Shown piece by piece: positions 8,205 to 16,910 of a stretch of 56,187 bases of DNA (position 1 is its first letter; every line of letters starts with the position of its first letter). The stretch is from Saprospiraceae bacterium (GTDB lineage Bacteria > Bacteroidota > Bacteroidia > Chitinophagales > Saprospiraceae). The notes beneath the pieces are model-generated. The model ran no database searches, was not told the origin of the DNA, and saw only the letters and a list, made by a program, of their open reading frames with translations. The stretch lies in the NCBI GenBank assembly GCA_020436835.1, contig JAGQWZ010000039.1, positions 1-56,187 on the forward strand, given 5' to 3'. Position numbers and translations under genes: made by a program.

Positions 8205-8651
8205 TTATTCATCGAGAAGCCGTCGATGATAGTTGATTTGCCCCAGATGGTAACCCAGGTGCGTGGTCAAATGAATCAGAAAGAACTCGACCGACATCTT
8301 ATCCTCGAATATTACCAAAGGATATTCCTTTTGCAGATCCGCCTCGGATAATTTATCAAGTGATTCGTCTACGACGGAAATGGTATTCTCCACCATTTCG
8401 ATCAATTGCCGACGCGCCACATTTTTCTGCGAAAATTCGAGATCCCGTTTACGTATATATCCGGTCTTACCTATTTCCGCCCCGATGTAGGCGTTCAAAT
8501 TGCCTACTATATGAAGGCAAAGGTTGCCAGCTGTATTAGGGATGTTTTTTTCAAGATGCCAAATGCGCTCTTCCTTCTTGTACTGTTGGATTTCACTTTT
8601 AAGTCGATTAAGATCACGCCTGAATAATGCTCTTACTGCAGATAAAGCCAT
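8205..8651 (-). CDS. DinB-like four-helix protein
   Basis: A 148-aa all-helical protein of the DinB/DUF1572-like superfamily of metal-binding four-helix bundles, many of them stress-inducible or thiol-transferase-like. Candidate metal ligands are the His in LCLHIVGN (about residue 47) and the pair in HLTTHLGYHLGQ near residues 128-136, the usual three-His arrangement. There is no signal peptide. It lies 40 bp downstream of lysC on the same strand, so it may be cotranscribed, but no functional link to lysine synthesis is evident. Confidence 0.78.
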   Translation of the reverse strand: MALSAVRALFRRDLNRLKSEIQQYKKEERIWHLEKNIPNTAGNLCLHIVGNLNAYIGAEIGKTGYIRKRDLEFSQKNVARRQLIEMVENTISVVDESLDKLSEADLQKEYPLVIFEDKMSVEFFLIHLTTHLGYHLGQINYHRRLLDE

Positions 8652-8691
8652 ATTAATTGTTTAGAATAAGTAAGTTGTAATCATTGATTTC

Positions 8692-10014
8692 TTAGGAAAG
8701 ATCGAAAAGTACCTTATTAACGGATCTCAGGGCTTGCTCCTTGTACTGACTTTCCACCAGAACTGAAACGTTGTACTTGCTACCTCCATATGAGATCATA
8801 CGAATTGGTACTTCTTTGAAAGCAGAAAATATTTTGGCGGCGTAACCCCGCTGGTCGCTGGTAAAGTTACCGACCATACAGATTATTGATAAGCCGTGAT
8901 CTACCTCGACTTGCCCGAAATGCCTCAGGTCAAGCAAAATTTTTGATAGCTGAGAGGTTTCATCGATGGTTAAGGAGACGGCCACTTCAGAAGTCGTGAC
9001 CATATCTACAGGAGTCTGGTACCGCTCGAATATTTCAAAGATCTTTTTCAGGAATCCGTAAGCGTTCAACATTCTGCCTGATTTGATCTTAATTGCCACA
9101 ATGCCGTCTTTTGCGGCGATAGCGGTTATCTCCCCATCTGCTTTTCGTTTTGAAATGGTGGTGCCAGTTGCTTTCGGATCCATGGTGTTTTTTAGGCGTA
9201 TGGGTATGCCCGCTTTTTGGGCGGGAAGCACACAGGACGGGTGTAAAATCTTGGCTCCGAAATAGGCTAACTCTGCCGCTTCATCATAAGAGAGATTTTT
9301 TACTGGGTACGTATGATCAACTACGCGAGGATCATTATTATGCATACCGTCAATATCCGTCCAGATCTGAATTTCATTTGCCTGAATCGCCTGGCCAATA
9401 AGGGTGGCAGTATAATCACTCCCACCTCGCTTAAGATTGTCTATTTCCCCGTAGGCATTTCTGCAAATATATCCCTGGGTGATGTAAATCGGACTTTCAC
9501 CGGCAAGTTGCAATTCTTTTTCAAGCATCGATTTCATGTAGTATTCATCTGGTTCCGAAGACTTATCGATCCGCATGAAATCCAGGGCCGGTAATAGGAT
9601 CGCCTCCTGATTCTGCTGGTGAAGATACCAGGTGAACAATTGAGTGGAAATCAATTCACCCTGGGCGACGATTACTTTCTCATCTGCGATATCAAATTTT
9701 TTTCTGGAAAATTCCCGCAGCATTTCAAACTTTTCCGCAATGAAAAGTTGCCCTTGTTCTCGTATTTCCTGATCATGATAGAGCTCATCGACCAATTGGT
9801 CATATTGTCTCTTCAATGAATCTATATGGTCAACCGCCTGATCCGGTTTCTTTTCTGATAGCAGCTGAACCAATCCCAACAAACTATTCGTAGTGCCGGA
9901 AACTGCAGATAGGACGACAATTTTTTGCTGGTCATCACTGGTTATAATCTGGAAGACCTCTTTCATCCGAGTTGCTGATCCTACCGACGTGCCACCAAAT
10001 TTTAATACTTGCAT
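8692..10014 (-). CDS. lysC: Aspartate kinase (monofunctional)
   Basis: Phosphorylates aspartate, the committed step towards lysine, methionine, threonine and diaminopimelate. The amino-acid-kinase domain begins with KFGGTSVGSATRM (residues 5-17) and continues through KRGGSDYTATLIGQ and the substrate-binding YDEAAELAYFGAKILHPS. Two C-terminal ACT regulatory modules follow (about 310-440). No homoserine dehydrogenase is fused. At 440 aa it has the standard length. Divergently transcribed from an ACT-type protein gene at 10117; the 102-bp gap holds a good -7 element for each direction. Confidence 0.95.
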   Translation of the reverse strand: MQVLKFGGTSVGSATRMKEVFQIITSDDQQKIVVLSAVSGTTNSLLGLVQLLSEKKPDQAVDHIDSLKRQYDQLVDELYHDQEIREQGQLFIAEKFEMLREFSRKKFDIADEKVIVAQGELISTQLFTWYLHQQNQEAILLPALDFMRIDKSSEPDEYYMKSMLEKELQLAGESPIYITQGYICRNAYGEIDNLKRGGSDYTATLIGQAIQANEIQIWTDIDGMHNNDPRVVDHTYPVKNLSYDEAAELAYFGAKILHPSCVLPAQKAGIPIRLKNTMDPKATGTTISKRKADGEITAIAAKDGIVAIKIKSGRMLNAYGFLKKIFEIFERYQTPVDMVTTSEVAVSLTIDETSQLSKILLDLRHFGQVEVDHGLSIICMVGNFTSDQRGYAAKIFSAFKEVPIRMISYGGSKYNVSVLVESQYKEQALRSVNKVLFDLS

Positions 10015-10034
10015 GTTTTCTCGTTTTAGGGCGG

Positions 10035-10042
10035 CAAAAATA
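10035..10042 (-). promoter_or_regulatory. -7 element for lysC (TATTTTTG)
   Basis: The minus strand reads TATTTTTG, a perfect TAnnTTTG match, 21 bp before the lysC ATG. No clear -33 element. Confidence 0.5.
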
Positions 10043-10092
10043 GACTCCTTTCTGACTAATCAGGGAGTAAATGACACATTCACACATATTTT

Positions 10093-10100
10093 TAACTTTG
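10093..10100 (+). promoter_or_regulatory. -7 element for the ACT-type protein gene (TAACTTTG)
   Basis: A perfect TAnnTTTG match ending 16 bp before the TTG start at 10117. A transcript starting about 7 bp downstream would have a very short leader and supports translation from 10117. Confidence 0.5.
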
Positions 10101-10116
10101 TGTTAAATAATTAACA

Positions 10117-10773
10117 TTGACGGTTGCTGAATTAGTCCGGAATTATGTCGAGTCGCATCCTTTTGTGGAAGAGGGTTTATCAGATGGAATTATTAATTAT
10201 GCCGGGTTGGCCAGGCATATATTACCGGTCATTCAGGAACAATTCGGGCGTCCGGTCAAAGAAGGTGCGGTGATTATGTCACTGAAGCGCCTATCCCCGA
10301 GTTATTATTATCAGGTGAGTGCGGGGATAAAAAAATTCCTGCACCGTCTGGGTCAATTTACCGTTCGATACGACATCTTTGACTACACCTTTGCGAATTC
10401 GACGTCATTGATCAGAGAGCAGGAAAAGGTATTTCATTATGTGGCTCAACATCCCGATTATTTCTACTCCTATTCCAAAGGGATAAATGAGTCAACGATT
10501 ATCGCCAGCAGGCAAATGCATGAATATCTGCTTGATCTTTTTCATTCCGAAAACCTACTGGCTCACAAGAAAGATCTTGCCGCTTTGACCATCCTGCTGC
10601 CTAAGGACAATACGGAGATTAGTGGAATCTATTATTTTATCTTTAGGGCATTAGCCTGGCAGGATATTAACGTGGTAGAAGTGATCTCCACTACTAATGA
10701 AATCACACTGGTCGTTGCTGAAAGTGATTTGGAACAGAGTTTTCGACTGGTGCGTCGGCTTAAAGGAGTTTAG
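10117..10773 (+). CDS. ACT-type protein with N-terminal helical domain, putative regulator
   Basis: A 218-aa soluble protein. The first ~70 residues look like a small winged/helical domain (ELVRNYVESHPFVEEGLS, then NYAGLARHILP). The last ~65 residues form a beta-alpha-beta fold resembling an ACT ligand-binding domain (EISGIYYFIFRALAWQDIN, VVEVISTTNEITLVVAES). Divergence from lysC, itself ACT-regulated, suggests an amino-acid-sensing role, but that is inference. Translation must start at TTG 10117: the frame has a stop at 10108-10110, no ATG precedes it, and a later start would cut the helical domain. A perfect -7 element lies 16 bp upstream. It ends 12 bp before the SDR gene, so cotranscription is likely. 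Confidence 0.72.
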   Translation: MTVAELVRNYVESHPFVEEGLSDGIINYAGLARHILPVIQEQFGRPVKEGAVIMSLKRLSPSYYYQVSAGIKKFLHRLGQFTVRYDIFDYTFANSTSLIREQEKVFHYVAQHPDYFYSYSKGINESTIIASRQMHEYLLDLFHSENLLAHKKDLAALTILLPKDNTEISGIYYFIFRALAWQDINVVEVISTTNEITLVVAESDLEQSFRLVRRLKGV

Positions 10774-10785
10774 TATTTGAATACG

Positions 10786-11538
10786 ATGTATAATTTTGAA
10801 AACAAAGTAGCCATTGTGACCGGTGCCACCAGTGGGATGGGTCAACAGATTGCACTGGATCTGGTGAGTCAGGGTGCTCAGGTACTGGCCAGTGGCCGGA
10901 ATCTCGAAAAAGGGAAGGAATTGGTAAATGCCCATCCGGATCGAATGCATTTCTTACCTGGGGATATAAAGTTGCCGGAGATCAATGAAAATCTGGTCGG
11001 TAAGGCAATCGATCAATTCGGGAGAATCGATCACATTGTCCTATCAGCGGGGCAACTGGGAATCGGTAAATTAGATGAGGTGACCCCCGAGCAGTGGAGG
11101 GATACGTTTGCTACCAATGTCGATGCGGTCTATTATCTTTTAAGGAAGGCTCTTCCCGAAATGCAGGCAGGAAATGGAGGTAGTGTGGTTATCATTGGAT
11201 CCATTGCTGCCTTTCATGCTTTTCCTAATCATCCGGCTTATTGCGCCTCGAAGGGAGCTCTGATTGCTTTGGTAAGGCAACTGGCTCTAGACTATGGTCC
11301 TAAAGTGCGTTTCAATCTAGTATGCCCGGCACAGGTCAGGACACCTTTGCTGGAAGCATCGGTGGAAGCTTTCGATAATCCGGATGAGATTCTCGAGCAA
11401 ACTGCCTCACGTCTACCCTTAAAACGGCTGGGCACTTCACATGATATTTCCGAATCCGTCTTATTTTTATTGAGTGAACGAAGTAGCTGGATTACCGGTT
11501 CTTACTTTGTGGTTGATGGGGGCTTTTTAGCTACGTAG
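10786..11538 (+). CDS. Short-chain dehydrogenase/reductase
   Basis: A classical SDR of 250 aa using NAD(P)H. The Rossmann motif TGATSGMGQ is at residues 12-20, the NAG-equivalent LSAGQ follows near 86, and the catalytic Ser139, Tyr152 and Lys156 are in IIGSIAA and YCASKGAL. The C-terminal SSWITGSYFVVDGG is typical. The substrate is unknown (sugar or hydroxyacyl compounds are usual). The frame also contains TTG at 10777, 8 bp after a good AGGAG; ATG 10786 is preferred because the family usually starts only a few residues before the Rossmann strand. Probably cotranscribed with the ACT-type gene 12 bp upstream. Confidence 0.88.
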   Translation: MYNFENKVAIVTGATSGMGQQIALDLVSQGAQVLASGRNLEKGKELVNAHPDRMHFLPGDIKLPEINENLVGKAIDQFGRIDHIVLSAGQLGIGKLDEVTPEQWRDTFATNVDAVYYLLRKALPEMQAGNGGSVVIIGSIAAFHAFPNHPAYCASKGALIALVRQLALDYGPKVRFNLVCPAQVRTPLLEASVEAFDNPDEILEQTASRLPLKRLGTSHDISESVLFLLSERSSWITGSYFVVDGGFLAT

Positions 11539-11599
11539 TTAAAACCCCGGCCTAAATCGGGATTCCAGAAAAACTGACTAAAGAATAAAGTCATCTATC

Positions 11600-13702
11600 A
11601 TGCAAGTCAAATTCCAAAAGGGTTACTGGATCATTTTGATCTCTCTAATGATCTTTCCGCCGGTGGATGCACAGGAGCGTTTTGATTCCTGGGCTGGAGA
11701 ACATCAGGTGATAATATCGAGAGTGAAAGATGGTCACGAAAAAAGAGTGCAACTGGATTTACGTGATCTCTCTGAAAGGGAATGGCATGGTGAAGTTTCC
11801 CATAGGGCCAATATGCAGCAAACCTTATCTCTCGAAGATGGCTCAATTATCCAGATGATGGGGAATGATCTCTATCTCATTAAGAATGATGGGGAAGAAG
11901 AACGACTGACGAATGACAACAGCACCGAGAAAAATCCAACACTATCCCCGAACAGACTAAAATTAGCATATACAAAAGATCATGATCTCTATGTATTTGA
12001 TCTTAAATCCCGGAAGGAGAAGAGACTGACGATGGACGGGTCGGAAGTCATTTACAATGGCTGGGCTTCCTGGGTTTATTATGAAGAAATATTAGGAAGA
12101 TCAAGCCGCTATCGCGCTTTCTGGTGGAGTCCCGATGGTCAAAAGATCGCATTTTTGCATTTTGATGATACACCGGTACCGGTTTTTCCGATCTTCAATT
12201 CGGAAGGTCAGCACGGATCTCTGGAAATGAGGCGCTACCCAAAAGCAGGCGATCCGAATCCCGACGTTCAGTTTGGGATCGCCGATGTTAATTCCGGCAG
12301 CATTGTTTGGGTTGAAGAGGAAAAGTCGAAAGATCAGTATTCGGCACTTCCTTTCTGGACACCAGACAGTGATTTTATCTTAATTCAGGAATTAAATCGA
12401 TCACAAGATACCCTTCATCTGGTGCGGATAAATCCGAAAGATGGTAGCCGCTTAATTATTTATGAGGAGACTCAACCAACCTGGGTGGATTTCTTTGAAG
12501 ATCTGGAATTTCTAAATAATCATGAATTTATAATCCGGAGTAACCGGGATGGCTGGTTTAACTTATTCAAATATGATCTACAGGGCAACCTCCTGACCAA
12601 ATTAACTCCTGTAGACTGGCGGGTCACGAGTATCGACTACATTGATCGGGAAAACCAAGACATTTATTTCTATGGAACCGGTAAGAAGAATACGAACCGG
12701 CATTATTTCAAAGTCGGTTTTAATGGAGGAGAAATGGTGCAGTTGAGTACCGGTGATGGTTGGCATACCGTCATCGCATCACCAGAGCATCAATATTTTG
12801 TAGATCAATACTCTTCACTCACCGACCCACAGCGTGAAAAAATTATTGGGGCGGATGGCAACGTGATCTATCAATTAAAAACCAGTGAAGTAAATCCAAA
12901 TATGCAATCAGGAGTGAAGGTGGAAGAATTGACCATCGAAACGGATGACGGATTCAAATTGCCAGGATATTGGGTATTGCCGAAGGAATTTAATGGACAA
13001 AAGAAATATCCGGTGATTTTTGATGTCTACGGTGGTCCTGATGCGGGCACGGTGCGAAATCGATTCCGTGACTATTCTGGTGATTTTTATAGCAATCATG
13101 ATATTATCCGGATCGTGGTTGATCACAGAGGTAGTGGAAAATTCGGAAAAAAGGGCATGGATTATTTACACCGTAATTTAGGTAAATGGGAAATTGATGA
13201 CCTGATCAGTGCTGTGAAATGGTTAAGGACGCTTCCTTTTATTGATTCAACCCGGATTGGTATTACTGGTGGAAGTTATGGTGGATATGTCACTGCAATG
13301 GCTCTTACCTATGGAGCAGACTATTTTACCCATGGTATTTCTTTGTATCCCGTTACCGACTGGGCTCTCTACGACGATGTTTATACCGAAAGATATATGG
13401 ATACTCCTGTGGATAATCCGGAGGGCTATAAATTTGGATCAGTCCTGGAAAATGCTCACCGTTTGAAGGGAGACTTATTAATCGTGCATGGCATGATTGA
13501 TGACAATGTCCATATGCAAAATACGGTACAGTTAATCAGCCGTCTTCAAGATCTGGGAAAAGATTTTGAATTGATGATGTATCCGGGAGAGAGACATGGT
13601 TGGGGAGGCGCCAAAAGGACACATTTGAGCCGGTTAATAAATGATTTCTGGAAAGAGCACCTGATATCACCTTCTGGTACCGTCAATACATCTGAACCCT
13701 GA
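11600..13702 (+). CDS. Dipeptidyl peptidase IV family serine peptidase (S9B)
   Basis: A secreted or periplasmic prolyl dipeptidyl peptidase that removes Xaa-Pro/Ala dipeptides from peptide N-termini. A signal peptide (residues 1-25, ending VDAQ) is followed by the eight-bladed beta-propeller domain (about 60-430, with YNGWASWVYYEEIL carrying the Glu pair that binds the substrate N-terminus) and the alpha/beta-hydrolase domain. The catalytic triad is Ser559 in GGSYGG, Asp634 in HGMIDDNVH and His666 in GERHGWG. At 700 aa it matches bacterial DPP-IV. Suited to peptide use by a protein-degrading heterotroph. Convergent with the TPR-CHAT gene, 38 bp apart, with no obvious terminator. Confidence 0.92.
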   Translation: MQVKFQKGYWIILISLMIFPPVDAQERFDSWAGEHQVIISRVKDGHEKRVQLDLRDLSEREWHGEVSHRANMQQTLSLEDGSIIQMMGNDLYLIKNDGEEERLTNDNSTEKNPTLSPNRLKLAYTKDHDLYVFDLKSRKEKRLTMDGSEVIYNGWASWVYYEEILGRSSRYRAFWWSPDGQKIAFLHFDDTPVPVFPIFNSEGQHGSLEMRRYPKAGDPNPDVQFGIADVNSGSIVWVEEEKSKDQYSALPFWTPDSDFILIQELNRSQDTLHLVRINPKDGSRLIIYEETQPTWVDFFEDLEFLNNHEFIIRSNRDGWFNLFKYDLQGNLLTKLTPVDWRVTSIDYIDRENQDIYFYGTGKKNTNRHYFKVGFNGGEMVQLSTGDGWHTVIASPEHQYFVDQYSSLTDPQREKIIGADGNVIYQLKTSEVNPNMQSGVKVEELTIETDDGFKLPGYWVLPKEFNGQKKYPVIFDVYGGPDAGTVRNRFRDYSGDFYSNHDIIRIVVDHRGSGKFGKKGMDYLHRNLGKWEIDDLISAVKWLRTLPFIDSTRIGITGGSYGGYVTAMALTYGADYFTHGISLYPVTDWALYDDVYTERYMDTPVDNPEGYKFGSVLENAHRLKGDLLIVHGMIDDNVHMQNTVQLISRLQDLGKDFELMMYPGERHGWGGAKRTHLSRLINDFWKEHLISPSGTVNTSEP

Positions 13703-13740
13703 TTTCCATTTTTCATTAAAAAGGAAGCAGGGGAATTTTT

Positions 13741-16700
13741 CTAATTACTTAGAATAATTCCACCCCAAATTCGTGGGTCTTTCTTTTTCCGGAATTTTGT
13801 CTGTGCTTTCTGAAATGCTTCGTCGACCGAATTAGATTTCAATAAATATTTATAAAATAATTCCAGGAAGTCGGTGCGGTCCGTTTCTGCAATGGGCCAA
13901 AGCGTATAAATCAGTTTGTCCACACCTGAATCCAGAAAAGCTTTATTGATATTAAATATTGCACTGCCCGGAGTCGTGCTATTGATAGTCACCAAAGGTA
14001 AGACGACAAGTTGTGTTTCAGCAAGGTTGAGATTATAAATTTCTTCTGCGGTGATCAGTCCATCATCTTTTACTTCATCCTCTAATATGCCCGTTTTCCA
14101 CGTGCTTTGCGAACCAGCTAAAGCCAGGCCACTCTGGAATGAACTGATCTTATTTTGCAGACCGGTAGAATCGGAAGAAGGGACGAAAAACAAAGGCACG
14201 GATAATTGTATGACCGGCCAGCGATCATTTTCCAACAGATGGTATAAATTTATTTTATTCGCTGCTTTGCCGTTCCTGATTTCCACCAGCTTTTTTTTCT
14301 TTGCCAGGTAGGAAGAAAGGGTATTTATTTCTGTGTTGGAGGCTGAAGGCTGACTAATCGGATGTGCATTTCTTACTGTCTCCGTAGCAATAGCATCGGG
14401 ATTTATTTTTAGGATCAGTGATGGCATTTCACTTGAGTCCGTTACATTGTCGTAGAAGTCCGCTGATCCGAACATAAGCACGTTATTGGGATCAGTGCCT
14501 GGGGAAGCAGAATTATAGCTGGCAAGATCTTGATAGATCACAATCTCATGCTCCTCAATCAGCAATTCATCGCCTTTGGTCGGGAGCGCATAAAAAGATA
14601 CCTTATTCAGAAAGCCATCCGGGCAAATGATAATTTTATCACTATTGATGACATCTTCTTCAATAGGTTTCCATATTTGTTCATAGTAATCCGATTGGTT
14701 CGTAATTTGTTCCGTCTGGAGAATATTTCGATTTAATTGAATTTTTACCAACCTGGTATCAGATGATCTGCCGGGAGTAATGAAGGCCAGATAAGATCCA
14801 TTGTCTTGATAAGAATCATCCATTTTATTGTAATGGAGCACCTGATAAAAATCAATAATTCCGGCATTGGCATCCATTTTACTTTTTATCGTTCCGAACT
14901 CCACTTGTGTTGCGGAGGAAAATGAATTTGACTTGAATACCGGTAAGATATCTTGCCTGACACGTTTAATGTCTTCAATTAAGGCCGTTAATTCAGATTC
15001 ATCCTGTTTTTGTTCAGCGATGGTCTTTGACTGCGCCGAAACAATTTTCTGTCTGATTATTTGCCACTGGCCATATGTTTTTCTGAGGTCCGGTGATGGA
15101 TTAGCGAAATATGCAGAAATACTGGCCAAATCAGGTATTTGAGAAACACTCTTATAAGCCAGAAGCAGGTTATGCAGGGATTGCGAAGCTTTTGGTAATT
15201 GAGTTTGATTTTGAAGGGTAAAAGCGGAAAAGCGGCTAATTAATTTATTAAAATCATTGATAAATTCCTTGCGATCTGATTCGGAAAAAAGAGGTAAAAT
15301 ATCCTGCATGTAATAAATAATAAATTCCGCGGCAACCTCATATTTTTCCAGAGCAGATCCCGGGTCGATCTCTTCATAAAATGAAGCCAACTCTTTTGCA
15401 GATTCATAAACACGGTAGTTATTTCTGCCAAACAACTGGGTGAACTTGGTGAAGGCAGTTTCAAGATTTTCAGTTGCCTCATCGATTCTCTCAAGTTTTT
15501 CGTAGGTCTTGCCGAGGCTGAGCAGTGCATAAGCAAATTCCTGATGATTGGGACCCCAAACAAATTCCGCAATTTCCTTCACCTTGAGTCGCTCAGACAA
15601 TGACTGCTCATATTGTCCTAATTCATAGTATATGGTGCCAAGATTATCCCGTAGCGTTGCTTCTGACCAATTTTTCTCGCCATATAAATTCAGACTGTGC
15701 TCCAGTGCATCCTGATAGTAAACTTCAGCTTCGGTATATTTGGCTTGCTTACGCAGGATGTTTCCCACATTCAATTGTGATTTTATATAGAGCGGATCGG
15801 TACGTTCGAGTCGGAGGGCGAAAAGTACATTCGCTTTTTCATAGTATTCATAGGCTTTTGTGAGATCGCCTAATTCCTCATAGAAAGCTCCAATTTCATC
15901 AAGAACAGCCGGATAAATTCTTTCATTTTTCTGGCTCGTATTTTCTTCGAAAAATTGAAGGATCTCCTGGTAAGTTTCTTCTGCTGCAGTGTAGCGACCC
16001 AGACGCTTCAGGATATTGACCGCATTGTTACCATAGAAGACCCGATTGATATGGTCTGCTGGCAAATATCTTTTGGCTAATTCATATGCCTGAAGGATCA
16101 GATTGCTGGCCCGGCGTTCCTCTCCCTGCGAGAGGTAGATCTTTCCTACGGCCACCAATGACTGGAAATATTCGTCTGACTGATTGGAAAAGGTTTCCTG
16201 TGCGAAACGTAAAGCCTTTCGTCCGTACTCCTGCGCCTTTTCATACTCGCCGTAGGCAATAGCATCATCGAGACTTTCAAGAAGGGTTTCATGGTAAAGT
16301 ACCTCCTGACCTTCCAGATCACTCTCTAATTCTTCCAGTGCGCGATCCCTGTAATGTAGCAGTTCAACGCCATTTTGCAATTGGGACTGGAGATCCGCCA
16401 TATTTAGGAGGGCATCCAGATACCGGCCCGATTTTTTCTCCGGAAGCCTGGCAAAAGTCTCTATGGACTCAGTAAGAAATCGTTCGGCATCTACCAGATT
16501 TTGTTCAGTAAGATTTTTGACACCCTGCCACAGGCTAAAGACCGCAAATGCTTCGGAAAGGGTATCAATGCTTCTTTCGGCATTGTATGCATCTTCAATC
16601 ATTACACCCACCACTTGCAGCGCACCACTTTGATAGAGGGTGGTGATCATGCTATCCCTCTGTTGCCATGAAGCATTTTCAAAGGTCTGTCTTTCTTGTG

Positions 16701-16764
16701 CACTGGCATATTGACTCAGACAAAGGAGGAGGATAATGCAACTGCTTCTTACTGGACCCATCAT
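13741..16764 (-). CDS. TPR-repeat protein with degenerate CHAT domain
   Basis: A 1007-aa exported protein: signal peptide (1-22, ending ASAQ), then tandem tetratricopeptide repeats (about 60-470, for example AIAYGEYEKAQEYGRKALRF and EIGAFYEELGDLTKAYEYYE), a helical linker, and a C-terminal CHAT (caspase-like) domain (about 690-1007, ending IYTLWPIAETDRTDFLELFY and IWGGIILSN). The usual catalytic His (THG) and Cys (SAC) are both replaced: VIQLSVPLFF puts Pro857 at the His position and VVLPLVTIN puts Val925 at the Cys position. It should therefore bind or scaffold rather than cleave. Monocistronic, with a -7 element at 16796. No adjacent caspase-type effector genes are seen. Confidence 0.87.
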   Translation of the reverse strand: MMGPVRSSCIILLLCLSQYASAQERQTFENASWQQRDSMITTLYQSGALQVVGVMIEDAYNAERSIDTLSEAFAVFSLWQGVKNLTEQNLVDAERFLTESIETFARLPEKKSGRYLDALLNMADLQSQLQNGVELLHYRDRALEELESDLEGQEVLYHETLLESLDDAIAYGEYEKAQEYGRKALRFAQETFSNQSDEYFQSLVAVGKIYLSQGEERRASNLILQAYELAKRYLPADHINRVFYGNNAVNILKRLGRYTAAEETYQEILQFFEENTSQKNERIYPAVLDEIGAFYEELGDLTKAYEYYEKANVLFALRLERTDPLYIKSQLNVGNILRKQAKYTEAEVYYQDALEHSLNLYGEKNWSEATLRDNLGTIYYELGQYEQSLSERLKVKEIAEFVWGPNHQEFAYALLSLGKTYEKLERIDEATENLETAFTKFTQLFGRNNYRVYESAKELASFYEEIDPGSALEKYEVAAEFIIYYMQDILPLFSESDRKEFINDFNKLISRFSAFTLQNQTQLPKASQSLHNLLLAYKSVSQIPDLASISAYFANPSPDLRKTYGQWQIIRQKIVSAQSKTIAEQKQDESELTALIEDIKRVRQDILPVFKSNSFSSATQVEFGTIKSKMDANAGIIDFYQVLHYNKMDDSYQDNGSYLAFITPGRSSDTRLVKIQLNRNILQTEQITNQSDYYEQIWKPIEEDVINSDKIIICPDGFLNKVSFYALPTKGDELLIEEHEIVIYQDLASYNSASPGTDPNNVLMFGSADFYDNVTDSSEMPSLILKINPDAIATETVRNAHPISQPSASNTEINTLSSYLAKKKKLVEIRNGKAANKINLYHLLENDRWPVIQLSVPLFFVPSSDSTGLQNKISSFQSGLALAGSQSTWKTGILEDEVKDDGLITAEEIYNLNLAETQLVVLPLVTINSTTPGSAIFNINKAFLDSGVDKLIYTLWPIAETDRTDFLELFYKYLLKSNSVDEAFQKAQTKFRKKKDPRIWGGIILSN

Positions 16765-16795
16765 CGAATTATCTCTGGTTGTGAAAAAAGATTCG

Positions 16796-16803
16796 CAAAA
16801 TTA
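16796..16803 (-). promoter_or_regulatory. -7 element for the TPR-CHAT gene (TAATTTTG)
   Basis: The minus strand reads TAATTTTG, a perfect TAnnTTTG match, 31 bp before the ATG at 16764. Confidence 0.45.
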
Positions 16804-16910
16804 AAAAACGTTATCAGCGAGCTAAATGATTCGTATTAAAAACATCGTAGCCTGTATGTCAACTTTTCAAGCAAACCTATAGACTATTGGAGATGGACGG
16901 GTTATGGTGA

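Noticed and set aside
7310..11538. A sugar-acid catabolic cluster made of the FAH-type enzyme and the SDR
   Set aside because: They are separated by the DinB-like, lysC and ACT-type genes on mixed strands; no kinase, transporter or dehydratase links them.
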